Shown here: piece after piece, positions 9,683 through 16,906 of the stretch
How the letters are laid out: each line of letters begins with the position of its first letter
Numbering within the stretch: position 1 is the first letter of the stretch
NCBI GenBank assembly: GCA_018267585.1
Contig: JAFDYE010000169.1
Coordinates: forward strand, 1 to 64,000
DNA length: 64,000 nucleotides
Reading direction: 5' to 3'
Source of the DNA: Bacteroidota bacterium
Lineage (GTDB): Bacteria > Bacteroidota > Bacteroidia > Chitinophagales > Chitinophagaceae
Program-made: the position numbers and the translations under genes
Notes under the pieces: model-generated
Told to the model about the DNA's origin: nothing
The model's database searches: none
What the model saw: only the letters and a program-made list of their open reading frames with translations

Positions 9683-10068
9683 CGCATCTGTCGTCACGAT
9701 CAGTCTTCGCTGGTTTCTTCCCGTACTTCACATTGATGCCGCCTTCTGTTACGCGGGCCAACAGACTACCTGCCTACCATTCCCGGCCTTCCCGCCCAAT
9801 ATCTCCATCCTCCCGGGTTCGGACCATCAACACCGGACCGCCGTATAAAGCGATCTTACCTTCATCTGTAATACCGGCGAAACACGGCATTTTTTTGCCT
9901 TGGCGGACTCTTCGTTCAGTTCGAAGACTTTTCCAGGCTCGACACATACAATCCTTCAAAAATTTTCGTGCCAGGGCCAGTCAGGGAAAATTGCGGTCCA
10001 AGGGTCCGGCTTTGTGTCACACCCGCTACACCGCGGAATTTTATTCCCGATATTCCTGGCCGTTCCAT
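9672..10068 (-). pseudogene. Decayed gene of unknown function (two frameshifts, one stop)
   Basis: Three reading frames join into one protein-like chain. Frame 1 opens at ATG 10068, inside the creD end, and runs through GPGTKIFEGLYVSSLEK. Frame 2 continues VFELNEESAKAKK, and frame 3 reads MPCFAGITDEGKIALYGG and GPVLMVRTREDGDIGREG. After an in-frame TAG (near 9778) the same frame continues GSLLARVTEGGINVKYGKK to a TAA at 9672. Each frame change falls in an A-run (GAAAAG near 9928; seven A at 9890-9896) and would be healed by one added A; the TAG is one base from TGG. I do not recognise the family. Sequencing error is an alternative explanation. Confidence 0.55.
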
Positions 10069-11369
10069 TTTATCTTCCTCGAAAAATACATGACCAGCGC
10101 GAGTGTGATGAACAGACCGATGCTACCCATGAGCAGCGCGTAGTCCTGCAGCTGGATCAGCGTAAACACAAAGCCGTACTGGACGGCCAGCAGAAGGACG
10201 ACGAACAGGGAGATCCGCGATGACCGCAGCATGCTACCGACATACCAGCCGATCAGGCCGATGGTGGCGACGGCTGCCACACCATAGGCGGTGTTGAAGC
10301 CTGTGTATTCCGCGAGAGAAAGCAACAGCGTATAGAACAGACAAAGCGCAAAGCCGACGAGCAGGTACTGCAGCGAGTGGATGGGTCGGCTGTAGATCCA
10401 TTCGATGAGGAAGAAGGCCGTAAAGGTCAGGCCGATCAGCAGGATGGCGTATTTGACGCTCCGTGTCGTCTGCTGGTAGGCGTCTACCGGCACGATCAGG
10501 CTTACACCAAAGGCAGAGGCGTCGAGATCATAGGATCCCTGTTTCCACTGCTGCGGGAACTTGCGGTTGAGGGCAAGCACTTTCCAGTCGGCAATGAAGC
10601 CGCTGTCCCTTACCGACCGGATATCGGGCAGAACGCTGCCGGTAAAGCTGGGAGTCGCCCAGGTCGACGCGGCCTCGACCTTTGTCTCACGACCCACCGG
10701 CACGAAGAGCAGGCTGCCGGTGCCTTTCAGACTGACGGTGGAAGAGAACGCAATGGCGCTGTTCGATGCAAGAAGGGATTGCGGTAGCGAGGCACTGAGC
10801 GCGCTTTTGAACTGGTCGGTGGCGAATTTGGCGGGCACCATTTCGATATCTGCGGCAGACCCGTTCTGCAAATGGACGATCATGTCTTCCTTCAGACCCT
10901 GCACATCAGAGATATCGAAGAAGATCGCCGCCTCATTCCAAAGCAGCTTTTCGCGCGGGATGCCGAGCTCGCTATAGCCGATGCTGTCGTAAGAGCCCTG
11001 TATCTGCAGCTCCGTCGTGTAGACGATCGCCTGGTAAATGCCGCGATACCTTGTTTCGGGCATGAGGCGCGAGCGGATGGAAAGCTTAGCCGGCAGGAAG
11101 TAGGCCCATCTTTTTACCTCGTGGGCGTCCTTGTCCCCGGTGACCATTTCAGTATAGGGAATGCCGATCACAGGACCGGTGACGGTCTGGGCAGGGGCCC
11201 ATCGTGAGCTGATCTCTGTGACGGCGTCCACCTGCCGTTGTTTGCGTTCGGTCACCAGTCCCTGAATAAAGAAAGTGGGAATAAGCAATAAGAGTACGAG
11301 CACCCCGATGAGAAAACTTTTGAGGATGATCTTGTTCCCGTTCCAAAAGGCAGAGACGATATTTTCCAT
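10041..11369 (-). CDS. creD: CreD-family inner-membrane protein
   Basis: 442 residues. One N-terminal membrane helix (about 15-37) is followed by a long periplasmic domain with the family motif GPVIGIPY (near residue 65), then about six C-terminal membrane spans from residue 295. This is the CreD (inner-membrane, cell-envelope integrity) architecture. In enterobacteria CreD belongs to the CreBC regulon and is linked to beta-lactam response; here no creBC is present. It follows DUF1361 by 91 bases on the same strand. Function in this organism is unknown. Confidence 0.92.
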   Translation of the reverse strand: MENIVSAFWNGNKIILKSFLIGVLVLLLLIPTFFIQGLVTERKQRQVDAVTEISSRWAPAQTVTGPVIGIPYTEMVTGDKDAHEVKRWAYFLPAKLSIRSRLMPETRYRGIYQAIVYTTELQIQGSYDSIGYSELGIPREKLLWNEAAIFFDISDVQGLKEDMIVHLQNGSAADIEMVPAKFATDQFKSALSASLPQSLLASNSAIAFSSTVSLKGTGSLLFVPVGRETKVEAASTWATPSFTGSVLPDIRSVRDSGFIADWKVLALNRKFPQQWKQGSYDLDASAFGVSLIVPVDAYQQTTRSVKYAILLIGLTFTAFFLIEWIYSRPIHSLQYLLVGFALCLFYTLLLSLAEYTGFNTAYGVAAVATIGLIGWYVGSMLRSSRISLFVVLLLAVQYGFVFTLIQLQDYALLMGSIGLFITLALVMYFSRKIKWNGQEYRE

Positions 11370-11460
11370 TGTTTATCATTTTAGGAGCTATTGGACAAGC
11401 CGGTGTCCGCCGGATGCTCCATCCGGTATCTCGGCTCATTGTCCGGTAAATAAATTGATG

Positions 11461-12240
11461 TCAGGCCAGCGCCTTGCTTCCCCTTTGCAAGAGCCGGTAG
11501 ATCAGCATGAGCAGGACCGAAAAGCAGAGGACCATGCTCCAGACGGGATGGTTCCGGAGGGGGTGGACGACCATACCTGTCATATCCCTTATCAATTGCC
11601 ACGGATCGGAGACGATATCCCAGCTGTTATAGCGCAGGTATCTCCCCGTATAGACGCCCAGCGCATTGAGGACCATGATGGGAAAGACGAACAGCCAGCT
11701 GCCGACGACGGTAGGGTTGGGAAGGAAGAGCTTTTCCATATGCCGCACCGAGAGCACACCCAGCAACAGCCCGTTAAAGGCAAATGATAGTATCAGCGCA
11801 AGGTCAAACCATTCAGGGACCTTTCTGTGGCCGCTCCCATCGCTGAGATGATAAAGATCCGTCAGCATGTAAAATGCGTTGGGAATAAAGAGCAGCCAGA
11901 CAAAAGAAAGTACGATCAGCAGACGTCTCTTCCGAAGACGGCGGATCCAGGCCCGAAAGGTCCGCGCCCGCCGGGAGCCCCACCGCTGATCGCCCAGCGG
12001 CGAGTTACTGTCATCGCGACCAGGTCCATACCTGGCCGTCAGCCAGGTCGATAAGGCGTATGGTATATAAGCTAAAAAGAGGTTCCATATCATAAAGATG
12101 AATATCGGCCTGCCCGTATGGAATACGCGGATAAATACCAGCATACAGCTAAAAAACATCGAGGAAGTCAGCAGCCGGTCGAGCTCTGTTCGGAGAAAAA
12201 GGCTTTTCCGGATCGTAAAAGAAAATGCAAGTTGAGTCAT
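11461..12240 (-). CDS. DUF1361 membrane protein
   Basis: 259 residues with about seven hydrophobic segments. The segments WNLFLAYIPYALSTWL (about 52-67) and VWLLFIPNAFYMLTDLYHL (about 115-133) match the conserved core of DUF1361. Its start ATG overlaps the dgkA stop in an ATGA junction, so the two are translationally coupled. No enzymatic motif is seen. Pairing with a lipid kinase suggests an envelope role, by inference. Confidence 0.88.
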   Translation of the reverse strand: MTQLAFSFTIRKSLFLRTELDRLLTSSMFFSCMLVFIRVFHTGRPIFIFMIWNLFLAYIPYALSTWLTARYGPGRDDSNSPLGDQRWGSRRARTFRAWIRRLRKRRLLIVLSFVWLLFIPNAFYMLTDLYHLSDGSGHRKVPEWFDLALILSFAFNGLLLGVLSVRHMEKLFLPNPTVVGSWLFVFPIMVLNALGVYTGRYLRYNSWDIVSDPWQLIRDMTGMVVHPLRNHPVWSMVLCFSVLLMLIYRLLQRGSKALA

Positions 12241-12608
12241 AAGATCTTGGGTATAAAGATGAGCAGACCCGTAACGACGGCAGTGATCGCCGCGATCAGC
12301 ACTGCAGCCGCCGCGATGTCTTTGATGAATTTTATTTGCGGATCCTGGTCGGGGGTGATCAGGTCAGCCATCCGTTCGATACAGGTATTGAGTATCTCGG
12401 TTATCCATACCAGCGCTACCACGATCGTCAGCGCCCCGGCCTCCGCTACCGAGACCCTGGCCACTATCGCTGCAATGATTACTGCGACCGTGGCGGCGAG
12501 GTGTATCCGGGCGTTGTGCTCCCTTCTGATAAAGGTGCGGATGCCGGCGATAGCGAATCCAAAACTCCTGATGCGGCTGCGAACGGAAAATCTGACTTCT
12601 GGTTCCAT
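12237..12608 (-). CDS. dgkA: Diacylglycerol/undecaprenol kinase family protein
   Basis: 123 residues from ATG 12608; a longer frame to 12662 would overlap the radical SAM gene and add a basic stretch, so it is not chosen. The DAGK motif EILNTCIERMADLI (about 70-83), with Glu and Asn for Mg-ATP binding, is clear, and three membrane helices surround it. In non-proteobacteria this family mainly phosphorylates undecaprenol, which supplies the lipid carrier for wall and glycan synthesis. It sits 13 bases after the radical SAM gene and overlaps DUF1361. Confidence 0.92.
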   Translation of the reverse strand: MEPEVRFSVRSRIRSFGFAIAGIRTFIRREHNARIHLAATVAVIIAAIVARVSVAEAGALTIVVALVWITEILNTCIERMADLITPDQDPQIKFIKDIAAAAVLIAAITAVVTGLLIFIPKIL

Positions 12609-12621
12609 ATATATTGTTTTT

Positions 12622-14019
12622 CTATGCAATTGCCGGGAAGGGGGACGGCGCCGCCTTGTCACGTCGTACTTTCGACAGTATCGCCTCGAGCAGCGGCAGC
12701 ATCTTGTTCAGCCCCCGGGTCTTTATCATAAAGTTCCACATCGGCTCGAACTTCTTCCATCCCCCGGCATAGGCAAAATGTTTGATCATATGCCTTGGAT
12801 TATCGTGCCCCAGGCTCGCCCGGGTGATATTGGCCCAGGAATAGAAGGACCGGTAGGCGCGATCATATCCTGTCTTCAGTTGCTCCGCCGAGAGACCGAC
12901 CGTCTTATACACTACTTGCCGGGTGTCATACTGGTCCCAGTTGCGGTGCAGGATCCTGCCCTGGGCTTCCATGGAGCTGAACAGCCGGGTTCCGGGATAA
13001 GGCGTAAGAATATGAAAGGTACAGGTAGTCAGCGAATTTTTGACCGCCCAGTCGACGGTCCGCTGGAATACGTCGGGGTCGTCCTCGTCCAGTCCGAACA
13101 CAAAGCTACCGTTGATCATGATACCCAGCGAATGCAGCCGTCTTATCGCCTCTTCATAATCGCGTCCGATGTTCTGCCGCTTGTTGCTCTGGACCAGATT
13201 GCCGGCGCTCAACGTTTCAAAGCCTACAAAGACGCTGCGCATGCCCGCGTCGGCAGCTTTCTCGATAAGGTCGCCCCTCAGGATCGCGTCGATCGTCGAA
13301 GCGCCCTGGAAGACCCTGTTCATCCCTTTCATGCCCGCGAATAACCCCGAGGCAAAGCGCTGGTGTCCCAGCAGATGGTCGTCGAGAAAATAGAGATGCC
13401 GCCCCGGTAACCGGTCGATCTCAGCCAGGGCCGCGTCTACCTGTTGCGTATAGAAGGACCGCCCGCCCTCGAAAAAGGCATCCTTGTAGCAAAAGTCGCA
13501 GTGGTGCGGGCAGCCACGCGAGACGACGATCGAATTGGGCACCAGATATCGTTCGCGCTTTATCAGGTCGCGGCGGATCGGCGGGATGGACGCTATATCA
13601 CGCACCTTGTTGCGGTACACCGGCCTGGGACAGCGGTTTCTGAAGTCCCTAAGGAACTCTTGAAAGGTATCTTCGCCGGGACCGATAAAGATACTGTCCG
13701 CGTGCTTCATCGCCTCTTCCGGCAGCGAGCTGACGTGCAGCCCGCCAAGACAGACATATGCTCCCCTCAGCAGGTAATGGTCGGCGATATCATAGGCCCG
13801 GAAGGCATTGGTGATATAGACCTGGATGATCACCAGGTCGGGCTCGTCTTCGAGGTTCAGCTCTTCGACGTGTTCGTCCTGGAGCTCGATGCTGTCGTCC
13901 GGCGAGCAGTAAGCCGCCAGGGTAGCCAGTCCCAGGGGCGGGAAGAGGGAATACTTTATCGGGCGCCAGAAGGGACTCTTCGCCTCCGTCAGAGCCGGCA
14001 GGATCATTTTGATCTTCAT
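12622..14019 (-). CDS. Radical SAM protein with cobalamin-binding-type N-domain
   Basis: 465 residues from ATG 14019. Residues 1-130 form a Rossmann-like region of the B12-binding type (FPPLGLATLAAY; CLGGLHVSSLPEEA; GPGED), but I do not see the DxHxxG motif, so cobalamin may not be bound base-off. The radical SAM cluster motif is RGCPHHCDFCYK (about 168-179), CX3CX2C. A SAM-binding stretch and FGLDEDDPDVF follow. The family modifies lipids, cofactors or peptides. The coupled downstream dgkA and DUF1361 hint at a lipid or envelope substrate; this is inference. Confidence 0.9.
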   Translation of the reverse strand: MKIKMILPALTEAKSPFWRPIKYSLFPPLGLATLAAYCSPDDSIELQDEHVEELNLEDEPDLVIIQVYITNAFRAYDIADHYLLRGAYVCLGGLHVSSLPEEAMKHADSIFIGPGEDTFQEFLRDFRNRCPRPVYRNKVRDIASIPPIRRDLIKRERYLVPNSIVVSRGCPHHCDFCYKDAFFEGGRSFYTQQVDAALAEIDRLPGRHLYFLDDHLLGHQRFASGLFAGMKGMNRVFQGASTIDAILRGDLIEKAADAGMRSVFVGFETLSAGNLVQSNKRQNIGRDYEEAIRRLHSLGIMINGSFVFGLDEDDPDVFQRTVDWAVKNSLTTCTFHILTPYPGTRLFSSMEAQGRILHRNWDQYDTRQVVYKTVGLSAEQLKTGYDRAYRSFYSWANITRASLGHDNPRHMIKHFAYAGGWKKFEPMWNFMIKTRGLNKMLPLLEAILSKVRRDKAAPSPFPAIA

Positions 14020-14029
14020 TTGGATATGT

Positions 14030-14419
14030 TTAGTAGCGGACGTGCTGTATAAGGGTATAAGCAATGAGTACGATCAACAACAAAATGCCCTGAAGGGCGA
14101 CTGCGGTGTTCAGCCAATAGCGACGGATGGAAAGGCCTACTTCCAGACCGTGCCGTCCGCGTTCTAGGTCGATGCGCACTATCGTCAGGGCGTTGAACAG
14201 GATGGCGAGGACCAGGCTGATGATGATCATCTGCGCCTTGTGAAAGGCAAAGATGCGATACGGCGACTGGAGGAAGGAGGGTGCGATATAATAGTACATG
14301 GCTTTTGAACCAAAGAGGACGCGTGCCAGCAGGGCCAGCATGAAAAAGCTGGCGGGCAGCATCAGCGTTATTCCGAGAAGGCCGGAGGTCAACGGACGGA
14401 GATAGTTTGAGCGTAGCAT
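14030..14419 (-). CDS. Small membrane protein of unknown function
   Basis: 129 residues with three hydrophobic segments (about 14-36, 60-80 and 105-126). No catalytic motif. It starts the minus-strand run leading to the radical SAM gene, ending 10 bases before that ATG, so the two are probably cotranscribed. A 26-bp element shared with the next upstream operon lies 14-39 bases before its start, suggesting the same regulator controls both. Confidence 0.75.
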   Translation of the reverse strand: MLRSNYLRPLTSGLLGITLMLPASFFMLALLARVLFGSKAMYYYIAPSFLQSPYRIFAFHKAQMIIISLVLAILFNALTIVRIDLERGRHGLEVGLSIRRYWLNTAVALQGILLLIVLIAYTLIQHVRY

Positions 14420-14432
14420 AGTTATCTGTTTT

Positions 14433-14458
14433 ATAAAAGTGCTTTGAATTTCAAAGTA
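14433..14458 (-). promoter_or_regulatory. Shared 26-bp element, copy 1 (candidate operator)
   Basis: This 26-bp stretch matches 15653-15678 at 24 of 26 positions. Its core CTTTGAATTTCAAAG (14442-14456) is a perfect 7-bp inverted repeat around one base. Both copies lie just before the start of a membrane-protein gene on the minus strand. The winged-helix regulator encoded between them is the obvious candidate binder, by inference. Confidence 0.6.
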
Positions 14459-14527
14459 TACATATCAAAAAAAGGGGTTTAAAACCCTAACCTTTGTTGG
14501 TCCCCCGGACCTTGGAGGTCTTGCTTT

Positions 14528-14668
14528 GAACCCCTTGTTCCGTCTGACCCTTGTTCCCTTTCTTCCGTCTGTCCTTGAACCCCTTGTTCCGTCTCACCTC
14601 GTTCCCTATCTTCCGTCTGACTCTGAACCCCTAGTTCCGTCTGACCTCGTTCCCAGGGTCTCCTGCGT
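14528..14668. repeat. Degenerate 48-49 bp tandem repeat, three copies
   Basis: Units begin GAACCCC at 14528, 14577 and 14625 and share GTTCCGTCTGACC. Each unit is itself two similar halves of about 24 bases built on TTCCGTCTG. The third copy runs up to the stop codon of the winged-helix gene. The repeat separates two operons and is not coding in any convincing frame. Confidence 0.75.
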
Positions 14669-14974
14669 CTATCCTTTATTCACCCCCTTGATCATGCTCT
14701 CGAGCGCTTCGAGGTGTTCCTTGAACGCCTTTTCGCCGGCCTTTGTGATCGAGTACGTCGTATTCGTCTTTCGTCCTATGAATCCTTTGTGGACCTTGAT
14801 AAAGCCATTCTCTTCCAGGTTGATCATGTGCGAGGCCAGGTTGCCGTCCGTGAGTTCCAGCAGCTGCTTGAGGTCGTTAAAGCTCACTTCCTCATTCATC
14901 AACAGGATGCTCATCACCCCCATCCGGATGCGACTATCGAATACTTTATTAAGGTTTCCTATCGGATTCTTCAT
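14669..14974 (-). CDS. Winged-helix transcriptional regulator
   Basis: 101 residues from ATG 14974, which overlaps the preceding gene stop in ATGA; the longer frame from 14995 is not needed. The sequence IRMGVMSILLMNEEVSFNDL to TDGNLASHMINLEENGFI (about 17-60) is a winged helix of the HTH_34/MarR-like type, with the wing near GRKTNTTYSIT. Such regulators in Bacteroidota are usually coupled to a small membrane protein, as here. Probably a repressor of its own operon acting at the 26-bp element. Confidence 0.88.
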   Translation of the reverse strand: MKNPIGNLNKVFDSRIRMGVMSILLMNEEVSFNDLKQLLELTDGNLASHMINLEENGFIKVHKGFIGRKTNTTYSITKAGEKAFKEHLEALESMIKGVNKG

Positions 14975-15654
14975 GGTCTTTCGTATTTCCACCACATGAT
15001 CAGCCCATAGATAATGTGTAACACTCCAAAGCCGGCGGCCCAGAAGTACAGTCCTTCATGCGGGTAATACATGCTTACGCACCCGAGGGCCACTTCGAGC
15101 AGTCCAAGGTAGCGAATATCGCTCAGGGTAAATTTACTTGCATTGACGAGGGCAAGGCCGTAGAAGATCAGACAGGCAGGCGCTACATAGACCCAGTCGG
15201 AATAGTGTATCAGCGCGAGCACGAAGAAGCCGCCGGCCGCCAGCGGTATCATCATATTAAAGGCAAGCCGTTTTGAGGCGTGGTCCCAGATAGGCAGCTG
15301 GCTTTTGCGTGCCTTCCGCCAGGTGAACCAGGTGGAGGTGGCCAGGGCCGCGACCAGGACGCCAAGAGCCAGCGCGACCAGCTTGAATTGCAGCTCCCTG
15401 AGCTCGGGGCCGGAGCCATGCAGCGATCCTCTGGGATACTCCCGCCCGATGTCTATGCTTTCGCCAAGGCCACTGAGGCGGTACTCCGCCAGCCAGATAT
15501 GCGCGATAAATGCGCCGACGATGGCGCAGATGCCGGCGCTGACCCCACTGAGACCGCTCAGGGAGATAAAACGGGTTGAGCGCTCCATCATCCGCCGTAT
15601 ATCCTGCAGGGCTTCGAGGGATTGGGATTGCTCTGTGGGGCTTTGGCTCGTCAT
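14971..15654 (-). CDS. Membrane protein coupled to winged-helix regulator
   Basis: 227 residues from ATG 15654; the longer frame to 15771 would run through the candidate operator and is rejected. After a charged N-terminal helix (residues 5-30) there are about six membrane segments (near 38-55, 85-105, 125-145, 148-165, 175-190 and 195-215). No known motif. It ends in an ATGA overlap with the regulator gene, so the two are made together. It may act as a membrane partner or target of the regulator; unproven. Confidence 0.8.
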   Translation of the reverse strand: MTSQSPTEQSQSLEALQDIRRMMERSTRFISLSGLSGVSAGICAIVGAFIAHIWLAEYRLSGLGESIDIGREYPRGSLHGSGPELRELQFKLVALALGVLVAALATSTWFTWRKARKSQLPIWDHASKRLAFNMMIPLAAGGFFVLALIHYSDWVYVAPACLIFYGLALVNASKFTLSDIRYLGLLEVALGCVSMYYPHEGLYFWAAGFGVLHIIYGLIMWWKYERP

Positions 15655-15678
15655 AAAAGTGCTTTGAACTACAAAGTA
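15653..15678 (-). promoter_or_regulatory. Shared 26-bp element, copy 2 (candidate operator)
   Basis: Differs from 14433-14458 at two positions. The core CTTTGAACTACAAAG (15662-15676) is an imperfect inverted repeat (CTTTG-N5-CAAAG). The element overlaps the ATG of the membrane-protein gene at 15654, so a bound protein could block transcription or initiation. Confidence 0.6.
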
Positions 15679-15798
15679 AAGGGGAAAATTTGGTTCCCGC
15701 AAGAAGTTGCCGGAAAAATTTTTGGGAATCTCCGGTTCACGAATCAACCGCAGGACCCGCAAACGGTCCACTGATTAACCACGGCCCCACCCGACGGT

Positions 15799-16749
15799 TC
15801 ACGCGGAAAACGCCAGCTCCATCTGAATGTTACAACGCTCATAAGGCGAGGGCGGTCCCGCCACTTTGCGGAACCCCAGCTTATGATAGAGATTGATCGC
15901 AGGTTTCAGCGTCGTATTGCTTTCAAGATAGACACGGCGTGCACCAAGGGCCCGGGCCTTTTCGATACAGGCCTGGCCGATGAGGTACCCGATGCCGAGC
16001 CCCTGTGCCCGGGGGGAAACGGCCATCTTGGCCAGTTCAAAACCACCGTCGTCCATCGGAATGATCGCGCAGGCGCCGACCGCCTCCCCCTTATAAAGCG
16101 CCATGAAGATATGCCCGCCCTTGTCAAGGATGTATTCCCCCGGGTGGTCCAGCGCCTTATAGTCGCTTTTCTCCATCCGGAAATACTTGGTGATCCATTC
16201 CTCGTTGAGCTGGCGGAAGGCGGGCTGCATGTCCGGCGTATAGTCTACTATCTTCACCTGGCTGCTCTCCCTCGCCTTCTTCTCTTCCTGCACCCGGCGC
16301 AGAAGACTCTTCTGCTCCAGCAGGAATTCCCACTCCCCGATTGCCCGCCAGAGGTCGTGGTGGGTCTCCTTCATGGCCCTTTCGATGGCCGAGGTGACGT
16401 CGTCCAGTTGGGCCTGCATCTTCTCGCGCACGACCTGACCGGCCGGCGAAAGGAGCACAAAGTTCTTGCGACCGTCGACCTCCCCCTTCTTCTCAATAAT
16501 ATATCCTTTCGCGGCCAGCTCACGCACCGTCTGGCTTACGGAAGGATGCGTATGGCCTATCTCGCGGGCGATATCGGTGATCGATTTTTCCTCCGTGGGA
16601 GAAAGAGAATAGAAGACGGGGAACCACCTGGGCTGAAGATCGACCTGGTAAAGGTCATAGATGCCGGCTGCCTGCTCGGTCATACTTTCGCTGAGGCGGC
16701 GAAGACGGCTGCCAAGAGCCATTTTGCCAGTGCGTGTGTAGAAGTCCAT
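15799..16749 (-). CDS. MarR-type regulator fused to GNAT acetyltransferase
   Basis: 316 residues. Residues 25-150 are a MarR winged helix (EKSITDIAREIGHTHPSVSQ; wing KGEVDGRKNFVLLSPAG). Residues 165-316 are a GNAT domain with the acetyl-CoA loop SPRAQGLGIGYLIGQA and the terminal motif NLYHKLGFRKV. This bifunctional arrangement is known in bacteria. It is divergent from the glycerol operon across 157 bases, and a perfect 20-bp palindrome lies 9-28 bases before its start, suggesting autoregulation. The substrate of the acetyltransferase is unknown. Confidence 0.92.
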   Translation of the reverse strand: MDFYTRTGKMALGSRLRRLSESMTEQAAGIYDLYQVDLQPRWFPVFYSLSPTEEKSITDIAREIGHTHPSVSQTVRELAAKGYIIEKKGEVDGRKNFVLLSPAGQVVREKMQAQLDDVTSAIERAMKETHHDLWRAIGEWEFLLEQKSLLRRVQEEKKARESSQVKIVDYTPDMQPAFRQLNEEWITKYFRMEKSDYKALDHPGEYILDKGGHIFMALYKGEAVGACAIIPMDDGGFELAKMAVSPRAQGLGIGYLIGQACIEKARALGARRVYLESNTTLKPAINLYHKLGFRKVAGPPSPYERCNIQMELAFSA

Positions 16750-16757
16750 AACATTAA

Positions 16758-16777
16758 TTACGTAAGTACTTACGTAA
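16758..16777. promoter_or_regulatory. Perfect 20-bp palindrome, candidate MarR operator
   Basis: TTACGTAAGTACTTACGTAA is two palindromic TTACGTAA half-elements around GTAC. It lies just upstream of the MarR-GNAT start and in the divergent gap to glpK. MarR proteins bind palindromes of this size as dimers. Autoregulation is the likely role; control of glpK is possible but the site is 130 bases away. Confidence 0.7.
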
Positions 16778-16906
16778 ATATAAATACAAAAATTGTGATG
16801 AACAAGTTTTTCCTATCTTCCGAAATGATTATCCGCGGGTTCCGGGGGACCGGTCAACCTTAACCTGCTGGTCCGCAAGGCCGGCCTCACTTTAAATAAC
16901 GATTAC

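Noticed and set aside
9601..10143. 180-residue plus-strand frame after the barrel gene
   Set aside because: It begins directly at the barrel stop, crosses a terminator hairpin and runs antisense into creD; the minus-strand remnant explains the coding-like signal.
12118..13344. 408-residue plus-strand frame
   Set aside because: It lies antisense over dgkA and the radical SAM gene, which have clear family motifs; long shadows are common in GC-rich DNA.
14528..14668. Possible CRISPR array
   Set aside because: Repeats are contiguous and degenerate without unique spacers, and no cas gene is present; the same applies to the 17-bp array.
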